Below the pieces are notes generated by a model. That model was not told the DNA's origin, ran no database searches, and worked only from the letters and a program-made list of their open reading frames with translations. Position numbers and translations under genes: made by a program. From positions 1-22,028 of IMG/VR virus record IMGVR_UViG_3300042559_000137: a stretch of 22,028 bases of DNA. One strand, given 5' to 3'. Positions within the stretch are counted from its first letter, which is position 1, and each line of letters begins with the position of its first letter. Source of the stretch: a virus. This document shows positions 7,359-15,000 of this stretch, in pieces.

Positions 7359-7713
7359 TAAGTTCCCTTAATCTTGTAACTATGTTGTGGTCCAAGTTGA
7401 CTTCAACCATAGAACTACTTGTCATTCTGTTGAGAAACACGAGGAATGTTTTCAAGTAGTGCCAATATTTTTCTTCTATTTTATAAAACAGCATCTTAGT
7501 TGCCGCATTACCAAACACATTATATAAAACAATTATATGATTTAATATCAAACGCTCGTTCAAGACATCAGTTTTTTCATATCTCTTAAACAATCGTTTG
7601 ATATATTTAAATCTCTTTAGGTCTTCTTCTAAATCAGGCATCCCATTACAACTGGGATTGTCATAATTTTTTATCGCGTAAATCAAGAAGGTATCATTAT
7701 TTAAATCAAGCAT
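7351..7713 (-). CDS. conserved T4-like phage protein of unknown function (120 aa)
   Basis: 120 residues, helical and rich in Tyr, Phe, Leu and Arg. The segments LIYAIKNYDNP, LKRFKYIKRLFKRY and ERLILNHIIVLYNVFG recall a small protein that I remember as very well conserved across marine T4-like myoviruses next to the 182-residue family found downstream here. No domain, signal or membrane segment is evident. The fixed pairing with its neighbour suggests the two act together, possibly in virion assembly; the function is not known. Confidence 0.75.
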   Translation of the reverse strand: MLDLNNDTFLIYAIKNYDNPSCNGMPDLEEDLKRFKYIKRLFKRYEKTDVLNERLILNHIIVLYNVFGNAATKMLFYKIEEKYWHYLKTFLVFLNRMTSSSMVEVNLDHNIVTRLRELNV

Positions 7714-7714
7714 A

Positions 7715-8167
7715 TTATGTTACAGTCGCTGTTCCCCCAAGGAAATACCAGTTCCCTGCCAAGAATATTAGAGTAGCAGTATCACCTGCCGAGTTAAAGA
7801 CAATCGAAGAGTGACCAATATTAGAATTGATTGTCAATGCATGATTAGCATTGTTGCCGACCATCACAATAACCTTAATCTGACCATCTACACCATCAGG
7901 AATAGTCAAAGTTCCTGCACCATCTGGTGAGTTGATTCTTGTTACTAGTGTAGAAACGCTGATGGCACCAGCAGAAGTTAATGTCTGCACGGTGCCACCA
8001 AGAATCAGATCGTCTTGTAAAACTACGGGAACTGGAATGCCACCAAATAAATTGGCAACAGTAACCTTATGATCGTATGGACTTGTCGCTGGTTTCACGA
8101 GATACAGGACATCGGTCGGTGAGACCGATGTCGCTGCAATCATGGCGGTTACTTTACTGTCTGCCAT
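7715..8167 (-). CDS. virion structural / appendage-type protein (150 aa)
   Basis: 150 residues, Gly/Thr/Ala/Val-rich and beta-type. The N-terminus MADSKVTAMIAATSVSPTDV is of the kind seen at the start of phage tail-fibre and appendage proteins (an Ala/Thr-rich adaptor such as MADxKISALTxAxxLxxxD). The remainder (TVQTLTSAGAISVSTLVTRI, TLTIPDGVDGQIKVIVMVG) has the regular short-strand pattern of a small beta-sandwich or fibre-tip domain. No enzymatic motif. It follows the 522-residue virion protein after six bases with an AGAGGA ribosome site. A capsid decoration or receptor-contact role is likely but unproven. Confidence 0.65.
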   Translation of the reverse strand: MADSKVTAMIAATSVSPTDVLYLVKPATSPYDHKVTVANLFGGIPVPVVLQDDLILGGTVQTLTSAGAISVSTLVTRINSPDGAGTLTIPDGVDGQIKVIVMVGNNANHALTINSNIGHSSIVFNSAGDTATLIFLAGNWYFLGGTATVT

Positions 8168-8173
8168 TAGTTA

Positions 8174-9742
8174 TTAATCCTCTGGGAATTCGATGTCATC
8201 AGCAGCATCACTAGTGATACCGTTCTTAGACAGTGCAACCAGAACTTCATACTGGATACGACCAGCATGAGCACCTGTTAGAACCTTACGCTTTACCCAA
8301 CCAGTGTGAGAAACTGCACCAGATTCTGCGTTGTCAACACCTTGGTTTACACCGAGCGCTGCATTAGCAGTTGCAGTTGTTTTACCAACAACATCAAAAT
8401 ACTGAGCATTGTTACCCGTTCCAGAAATTAGAACAAGAGTGTATGGTTTGTATGTCAAACCAGTTGGTGTACCCGCTGTTGTTGTCAAAGCACTGCCATC
8501 TTCACCCGTTAGAGTGAACCCAGTCACAGATGGCGAAGTGCCTGTAACAGCAGAGACAGTATAGATATTTCCTGATGCATAACCAGAAATAGTACCAGTT
8601 CCACCTAGTGTTCCAGTAATCACAATACGATCACCAGCAGCTAGAGTTGTTGCGGTGCAAGTAAACTCACCAGCAGTACCAGAGATGGCAACACCAGCAA
8701 GAGCAGTGCGACCAGCAGCAGCAGAGGTAGAAGCAGCAAGACGGAACAGACCAGTTGTGAATCCAGCAGCAGAAACAAAGTAGGATGTTGCGTTTGATAG
8801 ACCAGTAATAGCAGTACCACCACCGTGATAATACTTGATTTCATCAGCGGCAACCAAACCATGCGAGGCATATGTAAACTTTTCTTCAGCAATAGTTACT
8901 GCCGAAGTTGCAATAGTGCGGCGAGGAACATCAATTGATACTGTTGGTGCAGTTTCATATGATGAACCATTGTTAGTTACAGCGATTGCGGTAACTGCAC
9001 CACCAGAAATGGTTGCAGTAGCCGCAGCAGAGGATCCACCACCACCAGAGAATGCTACAGTTGGAGTTTCAGTATAACCCGAACCACCTTGGATCAGAGC
9101 AACCGCCGAAATATAACCACCTGATTGGTCGCCGTGAATTTCAGTGCTTCTTACACCGAATACTTGTGTCGATTCAAAGTCAGTCGTTGAAATCGAAGCA
9201 ATTGATGTTGGTTTTTCATTGACTGTATACTCTTCCGCAGAAAAGGCAGTAAGAGTTGTTCCTGGATTTGCGTTAATCACTGTAGCAGATGTGTCACTTG
9301 CAATAGCAGTCAAAATCATTTCTTGGTTACCAACGCGAACAACCTGACCAATTTCATTATCCGTCTCAAAAAACGTATCAGTTCCAGTAAGTGTTCCGCG
9401 ACCAAGCGAAAGCGGTACTGTGAAAGTATGCGATGCACCAACACCATCAGTTGAAGCAACAATGGTTGGAACATTATGAAGTGCATTTGCTTCTGACGTT
9501 GCGACGCTGAAAGTATTAGCAGTAACATTAGTTACATAGTAGGTGCTACCTGAAGTCAGACCAACTACCGAAGTTCCGCCACCGTTTGCATATGCAACAG
9601 GATCGCCTAGTTGGAATGGATGACCTGCTGAAGTATACACACCAGCGGCATGACCTGTAGCAGCATTGAAAGTGATAGCAGGTGCAGTAAGAGTTACTGT
9701 ACCGTCTGATGATGCATTATCTGATTTACCCCATGCGGACAT
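8174..9742 (-). CDS. large beta-rich virion structural protein (522 aa)
   Basis: 522 residues, low in charge and rich in Thr, Ser, Ala and Gly. The N-terminus MSAWGKSDNASSDGTVTLTA and C-terminus (HAGRIQYEVLVALSKNGIT, ending in an acidic DIEFPED) match a virion protein type I recall from T4-like cyanophages. Internal repeats are visible: a module with HPFQLGDPVAYANGGGTSVV and TYYVTNVTANTFSVA (about 38-85) recurs as HGLVAADEIKYYHGGGTAIT and TSYFVSAAGFTTGLFRLA (about 293-341). Residues 219-270 hold two copies of a GGSGY-TPTV type repeat common in phage and bacterial surface proteins. Probably an exposed head or tail decoration protein. The ATG overlaps the upstream stop (TAATG), with GGGAG as ribosome site. 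Confidence 0.75.
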   Translation of the reverse strand: MSAWGKSDNASSDGTVTLTAPAITFNAATGHAAGVYTSAGHPFQLGDPVAYANGGGTSVVGLTSGSTYYVTNVTANTFSVATSEANALHNVPTIVASTDGVGASHTFTVPLSLGRGTLTGTDTFFETDNEIGQVVRVGNQEMILTAIASDTSATVINANPGTTLTAFSAEEYTVNEKPTSIASISTTDFESTQVFGVRSTEIHGDQSGGYISAVALIQGGSGYTETPTVAFSGGGGSSAAATATISGGAVTAIAVTNNGSSYETAPTVSIDVPRRTIATSAVTIAEEKFTYASHGLVAADEIKYYHGGGTAITGLSNATSYFVSAAGFTTGLFRLAASTSAAAGRTALAGVAISGTAGEFTCTATTLAAGDRIVITGTLGGTGTISGYASGNIYTVSAVTGTSPSVTGFTLTGEDGSALTTTAGTPTGLTYKPYTLVLISGTGNNAQYFDVVGKTTATANAALGVNQGVDNAESGAVSHTGWVKRKVLTGAHAGRIQYEVLVALSKNGITSDAADDIEFPED

Positions 9743-11514
9743 TAATTGTCTCCCTTTTTAAATTCTAGATCTACGTGATTGAAAAATTCTTTTCGTTTCG
9801 ATTCATCAAGTTCCGAGGGAGACTTGATGCCATATTCATTAAGTGCAGATTCAAATGCAGTCTTATATGACTCGTTCATTTTCTTTACTGCATCAATATC
9901 TTCTTTAGTCAACTTCTTGACTGCAGTTTCGATGCCCTTGTGGCGCTTCGATAACTTCTTCTCCAGCGGATTATTTGATTTATACGGAGTCGATGAAGAA
10001 ATTGCTGTTCCGTCCTTTATACCGCTTCTGTATGAAGTCATGTCAATAGAGTCTTTTGCTTTATTGATGTAGCGACCAAGTGTTCTTTTTGAAACCTCAT
10101 CGACCTGTTCGACTTCTTCCTTGGCAAGATTCTGACGTAAACTCTTGTAATGGCGAATCGCAGTTTTGCGCTCAGAAGATCCAGATGGTGTCTTTATGAG
10201 ATCCGCATACGCTTTTTTGATTTCTGGAGTAGTATTACCTTCATCCAGTTCAACATCTTCCTTAGTCATCTTAGATTTATTCATCGATTGAATTCTACTC
10301 AACGCTTGAGCAGCAACCTTTTTGCGAGTTACTGAAGAGTGCACCGAAGATGGGAAATGCGTATTAACTGCAGATTGAATAGCAGTATGGATACTGTCAT
10401 GCTTACCTGCTCTGACATGTAGATGTGCGGTTTTTGCTACATCTGCCACTGATGCTTCGGTAATCTCGACTTCTTCTTTGGTCAGTTTATCAACTGCTCT
10501 TTTGATACCTGTTTCGCGGTTCTTACGAAGACGCTCTGCTTTATCATAAGTGTGTTGGTTAAATCTTTTGCCGAAGTGTCCTGTTTCACTGTCACCTTGG
10601 TAAGCAGCGATTTTTGTCAGAGGAACATTCTTCGGGGACATTACATTCTTTGGTTGCTCAGCACCAGATGCTTTCTTAACATAAGAACCAAGTGTTGCCT
10701 TTGAGATCTCATCGACCTGCTCAACATCTTCCTTGGTAAGTTTCTTAACTGCAGTTGAAATGCCTCGTTCGCGCTTACCAATAGTGTCAAAGTTTTTCTG
10801 AGATCTTTCGTCTTTAGCAATCTTCAACCCAGCAGTAACACCTTGGGTGCCAATCTTAGTTGCCGCTTTCTTGATGTAGCGACCCATAGTTGCCTTAGAG
10901 AGTTCGTCGATTACCTCGACTTCTTCATTCTTCTGAGCATTCATTGCTTTCTTAGCAAGGTGCTTAGCAACGTTCTTTACTGGGTTACCATACTTGTCTT
11001 TGCGCTCGCCGACTTTTCTATATGGACCTTCGAATGGCATTTTTTCTTCATTCATCTCACCTTGCATATAGTTGCTTGCGGTTGAGATATAATCTTCTGC
11101 CAAAGTAATCTTAGACTGCACCCACTCAGGGAGATTGGTGTCATCAGAAAGCATGTCATGCATACGTTGCGAGTTAGCAATGATTGACTTCAGTTGACCC
11201 ATTGCCATGTCGCCTTCGTAGTCATACTCTGTCTTTTCTTTTGCTTCGGTCGCATATGACTTGGCACCAGCACGTGCCTTATTGAATACGGTATCATCAC
11301 CGAGAACAATGAACATCATCGAACTGATGAACATGTTCATTACATCACGTTCAGCACCCTGAAGTGACATACCAGCATGCATTCTAGAAATGGCACGCTT
11401 CAACAGTGGCAGCGAACTTGTTGGCATCAGACCAGCACGAACCAACTGGTCGAGTCTACCGTCCATATCCATCGCTTCAGTCATGGTTGACCTGATAACT
11501 TGTTCTAGTCTCAT
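9742..11514 (-). CDS. modular repeat protein, probable processed head-interior protein (590 aa)
   Basis: 590 residues built from short modules. Residues 15-80 are helical. Residues 91-155 (TEYDYEGDMAMGQLKSI, NLPEWVQSKITLAEDY) form a module I recall from many aquatic phage proteins. A repeat then occurs three times: [LIV]SK-T-G-Y-KKA, a variable basic stretch, then GI-AV-KLTKE(D/E). Copies cover about residues 197-263, 264-348 and 467-539. Each copy begins after an acidic junction: VIDE204, QVDE269, QVDE473; the other junctions read ITE353/A and LDE425/G. The last two fit the T4 gp21 prohead protease rule (Leu/Ile-x-Glu before Ala/Gly). The C-terminus (PSELDESKRKEFF) is also a familiar phage tail segment. 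I infer a head-core or internal protein cut into basic peptides in the head. ATG with GAGGAA site, 25 bases after a TATAAATA box. Confidence 0.75.
   Translation of the reverse strand: MRLEQVIRSTMTEAMDMDGRLDQLVRAGLMPTSSLPLLKRAISRMHAGMSLQGAERDVMNMFISSMMFIVLGDDTVFNKARAGAKSYATEAKEKTEYDYEGDMAMGQLKSIIANSQRMHDMLSDDTNLPEWVQSKITLAEDYISTASNYMQGEMNEEKMPFEGPYRKVGERKDKYGNPVKNVAKHLAKKAMNAQKNEEVEVIDELSKATMGRYIKKAATKIGTQGVTAGLKIAKDERSQKNFDTIGKRERGISTAVKKLTKEDVEQVDEISKATLGSYVKKASGAEQPKNVMSPKNVPLTKIAAYQGDSETGHFGKRFNQHTYDKAERLRKNRETGIKRAVDKLTKEEVEITEASVADVAKTAHLHVRAGKHDSIHTAIQSAVNTHFPSSVHSSVTRKKVAAQALSRIQSMNKSKMTKEDVELDEGNTTPEIKKAYADLIKTPSGSSERKTAIRHYKSLRQNLAKEEVEQVDEVSKRTLGRYINKAKDSIDMTSYRSGIKDGTAISSSTPYKSNNPLEKKLSKRHKGIETAVKKLTKEDIDAVKKMNESYKTAFESALNEYGIKSPSELDESKRKEFFNHVDLEFKKGDN
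9898..10926 (-). repeat. three copies of a protein-level repeat inside the 590-aa gene
   Basis: Copies at about 10726-10926, 10471-10725 and 9898-10116. Each encodes an acidic VE-x-x-DE junction, SK-T-G-Y-KKA, a variable middle, and GI-AV-KLTKE. The first two are in direct tandem; the third follows two other modules. The ends of each copy are well conserved and the middles are not, a sign of module duplication with a free-changing core. Confidence 0.75.
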
Positions 11515-11538
11515 TAAGTGTTCCTCTAATCTTTTATC

Positions 11539-11546
11539 TATTTATA
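11539..11546 (-). promoter_or_regulatory. T4-like late promoter (TATAAATA)
   Basis: The minus strand carries a perfect TATAAATA in the 32-base gap between the Dps-like gene and the 590-residue gene, 25 bases before its ATG. T4 late promoters consist of just this -10 type box, read by host polymerase with phage gp55, gp33 and the clamp. It would drive the 590-residue protein and the virion genes that follow. Confidence 0.75.
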
Positions 11547-11984
11547 TTACTTTGAGGTTGCGCGAAGCATCCACATGTGCTTTGCATGAACATCAAGTCT
11601 TTCCTCGAGGAGATTTACTAGACCTCTGTTACCTGCTGTATCTGCCATTTTATGTGCAGTATTCAATGCTTCTACTACTGCAACGTTGGATTCAATCAAG
11701 TCTTGAAGCATCGACGGGACACTGTTACCATAGATTGATGAGTCTTTAATTGTTGCAATACTTGACAAGGTATCCAAACCATATGGAGCATACACATCTA
11801 ATGCACGAATCTCTTCAGCAATCTTATCAATCGCAGCAAATAGTTCTTCATAGAGTGTTGAAAAGAAGTCATGCAACTGAGAGAAGTCTTTACCCTCTAC
11901 GTTCCAATGATGACCTTGTGCTTTGAGATACATCGCAAAAGTATTTGCGAGTACTATCTTCATTGATGTGCTTAGTTCTTCCAT
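11547..11984 (-). CDS. dps: Dps-family ferritin-like protein
   Basis: 145 residues, a single four-helix ferritin-like domain. The Dps intersubunit iron site is recognisable: His26 (GHHWNVEG), His38 (QLHDFF), Asp53 and Glu57 (AIDKIAEEIRALD) stand at the right spacings. The fifth usual ligand, an Asp four residues after the second His, is Ser42 here, so ferroxidase activity may be altered. Dps proteins form 12-subunit shells that oxidise and store iron with peroxide and may coat DNA. The N-terminus is short, without the Lys-rich DNA-binding tail of E. coli Dps. In the infected cell it could protect replicating or packaged phage DNA from Fenton damage, or capture iron. Similar phage-encoded Dps proteins exist in cyanophages, as I recall. 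It lies between the head-interior genes and has no capsid-targeting leader. Confidence 0.88.
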   Translation of the reverse strand: MEELSTSMKIVLANTFAMYLKAQGHHWNVEGKDFSQLHDFFSTLYEELFAAIDKIAEEIRALDVYAPYGLDTLSSIATIKDSSIYGNSVPSMLQDLIESNVAVVEALNTAHKMADTAGNRGLVNLLEERLDVHAKHMWMLRATSK

Positions 11985-11985
11985 G

Positions 11986-12273
11986 TTAACAATTCCATTT
12001 TCTTAGTGCTAGTGCCTTGCGAGTCGGACGACCCTTTTCATCTTTCATTGGTCCATCAACGCCAGACATTCTAGCACAGAAAGACTTACGACGACCTGCT
12101 GCCTTACTACCTGCCTTCAGTTTTGATGGAGGAGTAGTAACTGGTGCCTGCAGATTGCTGCCATATTTGTTGTTGTAATGGTCGCGACCCTTCTGCGTCA
12201 GACCACCAGTAGAACTCTTATGACCCTTACCGTCAACTGCTGCTTCAGTAATAAATTGTTTGAAAGATAGCAT
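11986..12273 (-). CDS. small basic protein with capsid-targeting-like leader (95 aa)
   Basis: 95 residues. The first eleven, MLSFKQFITEA, closely resemble the capsid-targeting sequence of T4 internal proteins (MKTYQEFIAEA type), including the Ile-x-Glu/Ala junction cut by the gp21 prohead protease; cleavage would fall after Glu10. The mature part is basic, with GLTQKGRDHYNNKYGSNL, then KAGSKAAGRRKSFCARMSG and a C-terminal block KGRPTRKALALRKWNC. Two Cys are at about 69 and 95. That body recurs, as I recall, in many uncharacterised proteins of aquatic phages. I infer a protein packaged with DNA in the head and possibly injected. The ATG overlaps the stop of the 727-residue gene (TAATG). Confidence 0.75.
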   Translation of the reverse strand: MLSFKQFITEAAVDGKGHKSSTGGLTQKGRDHYNNKYGSNLQAPVTTPPSKLKAGSKAAGRRKSFCARMSGVDGPMKDEKGRPTRKALALRKWNC

Positions 12274-14456
12274 TACTTTTTCTTTCTTGTTCTGCTGTTC
12301 TTAATTCTGGATTGCTCCAGTTTACGAACTGCTGGCATGACTCTGACAGATAGGCGAGCAACCATTGGTGCCATACGCTTTATCTGTGCTTCGAGGCGTG
12401 TCTTTTCAGCAGAAGATACTGAAGAAATATCTCTATTGCGCAGTAGTCTCTTGTAAACCATACGACGAGCAGCACGAACTGATCTCGATTTAAGTTTTTC
12501 TGGTGAAGACACACGCTTGATTGCAATATTTCTTGCCATCATTCGACGACTCTTAGTGCGCATCGCATTGAATTTTTTCTTGAGGCGACCAGAAGGTGTA
12601 ATACCTTCCTCTAGATCTTCACCCTCATCTTCTTTTTCAGGTGTCTCATCATATTCAATTTCATCTTCGTCATAGAGATCTACTAAGTCATCCCATGAGA
12701 GAGCAAGAACATCTGCTTCTAGTTCTTTTTCAAATGCTTCTTCGTCGAAATCTTGAAAGCGAATGTCTTCATCATCATGCGAAATTACTGGTGAGATCTG
12801 ATCACCTGAACCCTTGTGCGCTTCATAGGAATCAACGTGGTGTGTTCCCATTTCAGCAGTGTCGCACATCTGGCAGCAATCAGGTGTCCCGCAATTCTCA
12901 TGCGCTTCTTCAGCAATAGTCTTCATAAATTCTGAGTGAGATTTATGAGCACGCTTCTGTAGTGCTTCTTTTTCAATAGAAGTCTTGGCAGAGTTATACT
13001 TCGACATGAAAATGTCAGCATGATTGGGAGCAATCGTATGATGCTGACCATCTTGGAAGTGGACCTTGGATCCAATGCTTACTGCTTTACGCAGTTGCAT
13101 TACAAGGTGCGGTGCTTCCTTTGCCTTTTCTGCTTCTTTTTTCTTAGCAAGAGTTTTCTTTGCTCTTGCAATATTCTTTGGATCTGCTAGTGTTTGTCTA
13201 ACCTTTGCTTGGAATTTAGCACGTGCTTCAGCACCCTTGGCAGAGATCTCAGCAAGATAACCTTCCTTGATACCACCGCAATACTGTGTTGTTACATCAT
13301 CGTAACGTGGATCGAAAGTTGGGATCTTGTCTGCTGCCATTGATTCTTGTCCAGGAGTCATAGCAGCATACTTCTTGCGTAGTTCTGGGCGACCCCATTC
13401 ATTGCTCTTACCGAGTTCTTCTTTGACATTACCCTTAGTATCAAACTTCTTAGGTTTTCCACCCTTTGCTTTGAACGCAGCAATTGCATCTGCAGTTGAG
13501 GTTGAAGATCCAGGCATCACACCCTTTTTCTCTGCTCTATCCATTGCTATATACTGCTTTCTTGCAGCGAATGGATCTTTGCCTGCTTTGCGATAGTTAT
13601 TGTATTCGTCAACCTGCTCAACTTCTTCTGGAAGCACGGAAGACTTAGTAACCTTTGACTTGAACATCTTATGATCAACACCGACTCTCTTAGCAGCAAC
13701 CTTGTGAGCATGAGCAGTGTTCTGTGCCTTAACGTGAACAGAACCAGCAGCGACTGCTTTACCAGCGTGTTGCTTAGGGAAGTCTACCTTCCACATACCG
13801 TATGCTTCTTCAAGTTCAACTTCTTCGTGCATCTCTGGTTTATATTTCTTTTTGAATTCAGAGAATCTGCTGGTGATGTTTTTGTCAGTTGGATTATCAG
13901 CGATATGGCGACCATGGGGAGAGTCTAGGAAATGCTTCACCATTACGTTTGGTTTCTTCGCATCTTGAAGATGTCCAGCATCACCCACCAGTTTCTTAGC
14001 ATAACGGTGCATGGCGGAATATCTCTTATCTTTCTCAGCATCGTCGCGTGCTTCGACAGTACCATGGTAACCATAACCCTTGTTACCTGAAGTAACACGA
14101 GTCAATGCTTCTTCGATCTCTAGCACCTTGGCATTCAATGGTTTGCGACCTTCTTTCTCAGTTGCTTTTTTATATGCAACATCCATATCTTCGTCTTTGT
14201 CACTCTCTTGTGGTTTCAGACCAGGATTTGGATGATAACCATAGTCACCCTCTTCTGGGAATCCCTTTCTAGGATACTCCTTAGAATCTGCTTTTTCTGC
14301 AACTACTGCCTTTGCTTTGGCAATAATATCGGTTGCTTCAGGCACACAGTTAGGAACCTTGCGTCCACCCTTCTTCTTCATGCCTACCATTTCGTATCCC
14401 TTCCAGCAAGGATCGTCTTGTTTTCCAGGTTTCCCGATATACTTTTTTTCTGCCAT
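12273..14456 (-). CDS. long modular head-interior-type protein (727 aa)
   Basis: 727 residues made of unlike short modules, with no enzyme motif seen. In order: DPCWKGYEMVGMKKKGG (15-31), a block common in aquatic phage proteins; PEEGDYGYHPNPGLKPQ; a histidine-rich module about 128-200; a module beginning AYGMWKVDFPKQHAGKAV (218-285); a basic region; a Cys/His cluster ENCGTPDCCQMCDTAEMGTHH (520-540); a very acidic stretch 561-617; and a strongly basic C-terminal domain 618-727 (RLKKKFNAMRTKSRRMM, then RKLEQSRIKNSRTRKKK), likely DNA-binding. Junctions LEIEE116/A, VELEE217/A and DLEE617/G fit the gp21 cleavage rule. I infer a scaffold or internal protein that is cut during head maturation, releasing the basic C-terminus onto DNA. 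Coupled to the i-spanin stop by TAATG. Confidence 0.72.
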   Translation of the reverse strand: MAEKKYIGKPGKQDDPCWKGYEMVGMKKKGGRKVPNCVPEATDIIAKAKAVVAEKADSKEYPRKGFPEEGDYGYHPNPGLKPQESDKDEDMDVAYKKATEKEGRKPLNAKVLEIEEALTRVTSGNKGYGYHGTVEARDDAEKDKRYSAMHRYAKKLVGDAGHLQDAKKPNVMVKHFLDSPHGRHIADNPTDKNITSRFSEFKKKYKPEMHEEVELEEAYGMWKVDFPKQHAGKAVAAGSVHVKAQNTAHAHKVAAKRVGVDHKMFKSKVTKSSVLPEEVEQVDEYNNYRKAGKDPFAARKQYIAMDRAEKKGVMPGSSTSTADAIAAFKAKGGKPKKFDTKGNVKEELGKSNEWGRPELRKKYAAMTPGQESMAADKIPTFDPRYDDVTTQYCGGIKEGYLAEISAKGAEARAKFQAKVRQTLADPKNIARAKKTLAKKKEAEKAKEAPHLVMQLRKAVSIGSKVHFQDGQHHTIAPNHADIFMSKYNSAKTSIEKEALQKRAHKSHSEFMKTIAEEAHENCGTPDCCQMCDTAEMGTHHVDSYEAHKGSGDQISPVISHDDEDIRFQDFDEEAFEKELEADVLALSWDDLVDLYDEDEIEYDETPEKEDEGEDLEEGITPSGRLKKKFNAMRTKSRRMMARNIAIKRVSSPEKLKSRSVRAARRMVYKRLLRNRDISSVSSAEKTRLEAQIKRMAPMVARLSVRVMPAVRKLEQSRIKNSRTRKKK

Positions 14457-14968
14457 TATTTTTTCGCTTTCTTGTTTAGTTCGTCGATCGCTGTCTTGTT
14501 ATCCGCAATCCATTTCTGAAGAGCAATCAATTGCTCGGAGTTTGCTTGACAGGTTGCGTAGTTTCCGACGATGGTGAAGAGGGCATCAGTGTCTTTAAAC
14601 CCTGAGGAGGACGCATCAGCACTTCTGGTGGCGTCGGCATCACTGCCTGTGGCACTAATGTCGTGCGTGAACACCCACCCATTAGAAAGCACAGACTGAC
14701 TAGGCACAACAGTTTTAGCGGCATCGCGGTAGACATATTCTTTTTCCCTAATTGTATTTACACGGTCAACATATTGAGTCACCACTTCAGTGGAGATCTC
14801 TGAATTTTTCTTTTCCATATCTGCAGTTAATGTTGCATTCTTAGCAGCAAATCTTTGCAGTTCCACCTCAGCATAAGCGGATCCCTTCATGTAACCATAA
14901 ACAAAGACACCAATAAATGCTGCAGCAATAGCGAGCAACTTATATGGCAATGGAATCATTCTGAGCAT
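14456..14968 (-). CDS. i-spanin (Rz-like inner-membrane spanin subunit)
   Basis: 170 residues from the ATG at 14968, chosen over an in-frame TTG five codons earlier because GAGGG stands 8 bases before it. There is one N-terminal membrane helix (about 8-27, YKLLAIAAAFIGVFVYGYMK) and then a helical, charged, coiled-coil-like periplasmic domain (about 33-85), a Ser/Asp/Ala-rich middle and a helical end (QLIALQKWIADNKTAIDELNKK). That is the topology of Rz-type i-spanins, which link inner and outer membrane with an o-spanin and fuse them as the last step of lysis of Gram-negative cells. The identification rests on this topology together with a lipoprotein gene nested in another frame (14527-14736). 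It sits about 8 kb before the endolysin, apart from the rest of the lysis genes. Confidence 0.85.
   Translation of the reverse strand: MLRMIPLPYKLLAIAAAFIGVFVYGYMKGSAYAEVELQRFAAKNATLTADMEKKNSEISTEVVTQYVDRVNTIREKEYVYRDAAKTVVPSQSVLSNGWVFTHDISATGSDADATRSADASSSGFKDTDALFTIVGNYATCQANSEQLIALQKWIADNKTAIDELNKKAKK
14527..14736 (-). CDS. o-spanin (Rz1-like outer-membrane lipoprotein), nested in the i-spanin gene
   Basis: 69 residues in a different frame, wholly inside the i-spanin gene. Lys8 precedes a hydrophobic signal (LLCLVSLCFLMGG) and a lipobox-type Cys22 in FLMGGCS, expected to be lipidated and sorted to the outer membrane. The mature part is short and proline-rich (PTPPEVLMRPPQG), as in lambda Rz1. 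An AGGGA ribosome site lies about 9 bases before the ATG; an internal ATG four codons on (14724) lacks one. With the i-spanin it would form the periplasm-spanning complex. Fully nested Rz1 genes are typical of lambda-like phages; T4 itself has overlapping but not nested spanin genes. The combination of signal, lipobox and proline content makes chance unlikely. Confidence 0.85.
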   Translation of the reverse strand: MSTAMPLKLLCLVSLCFLMGGCSRTTLVPQAVMPTPPEVLMRPPQGLKTLMPSSPSSETTQPVKQTPSN

Positions 14969-14991
14969 ATCAATTTCCCTCAATTATCCTA

Positions 14992-14999
14992 TATTTATT
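14992..14999 (-). promoter_or_regulatory. T4-late-like promoter box (AATAAATA)
   Basis: Minus-strand AATAAATA, one mismatch from TATAAATA, in the 32-base gap before the i-spanin, 23 bases ahead of its ATG. Position matches the perfect boxes at 11539-11546 and 17577-17584, so it is a plausible late promoter for the spanin and head-interior genes. Confidence 0.5.
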
Positions 15000-15000
15000 C

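Noticed and set aside
8641-8892. Leu-rich minus-strand frame inside the 522-residue virion gene
   Set aside because: The hydrophobic look comes from reading Ala/Thr/Ser repeat codons in a shifted frame; the virion protein frame is continuous.
9898-10926. Repeats as a possible CRISPR array or DNA-level tandem repeat
   Set aside because: Similarity is at protein level, with unequal spacing and diverged DNA; there are no short identical repeats with spacers.
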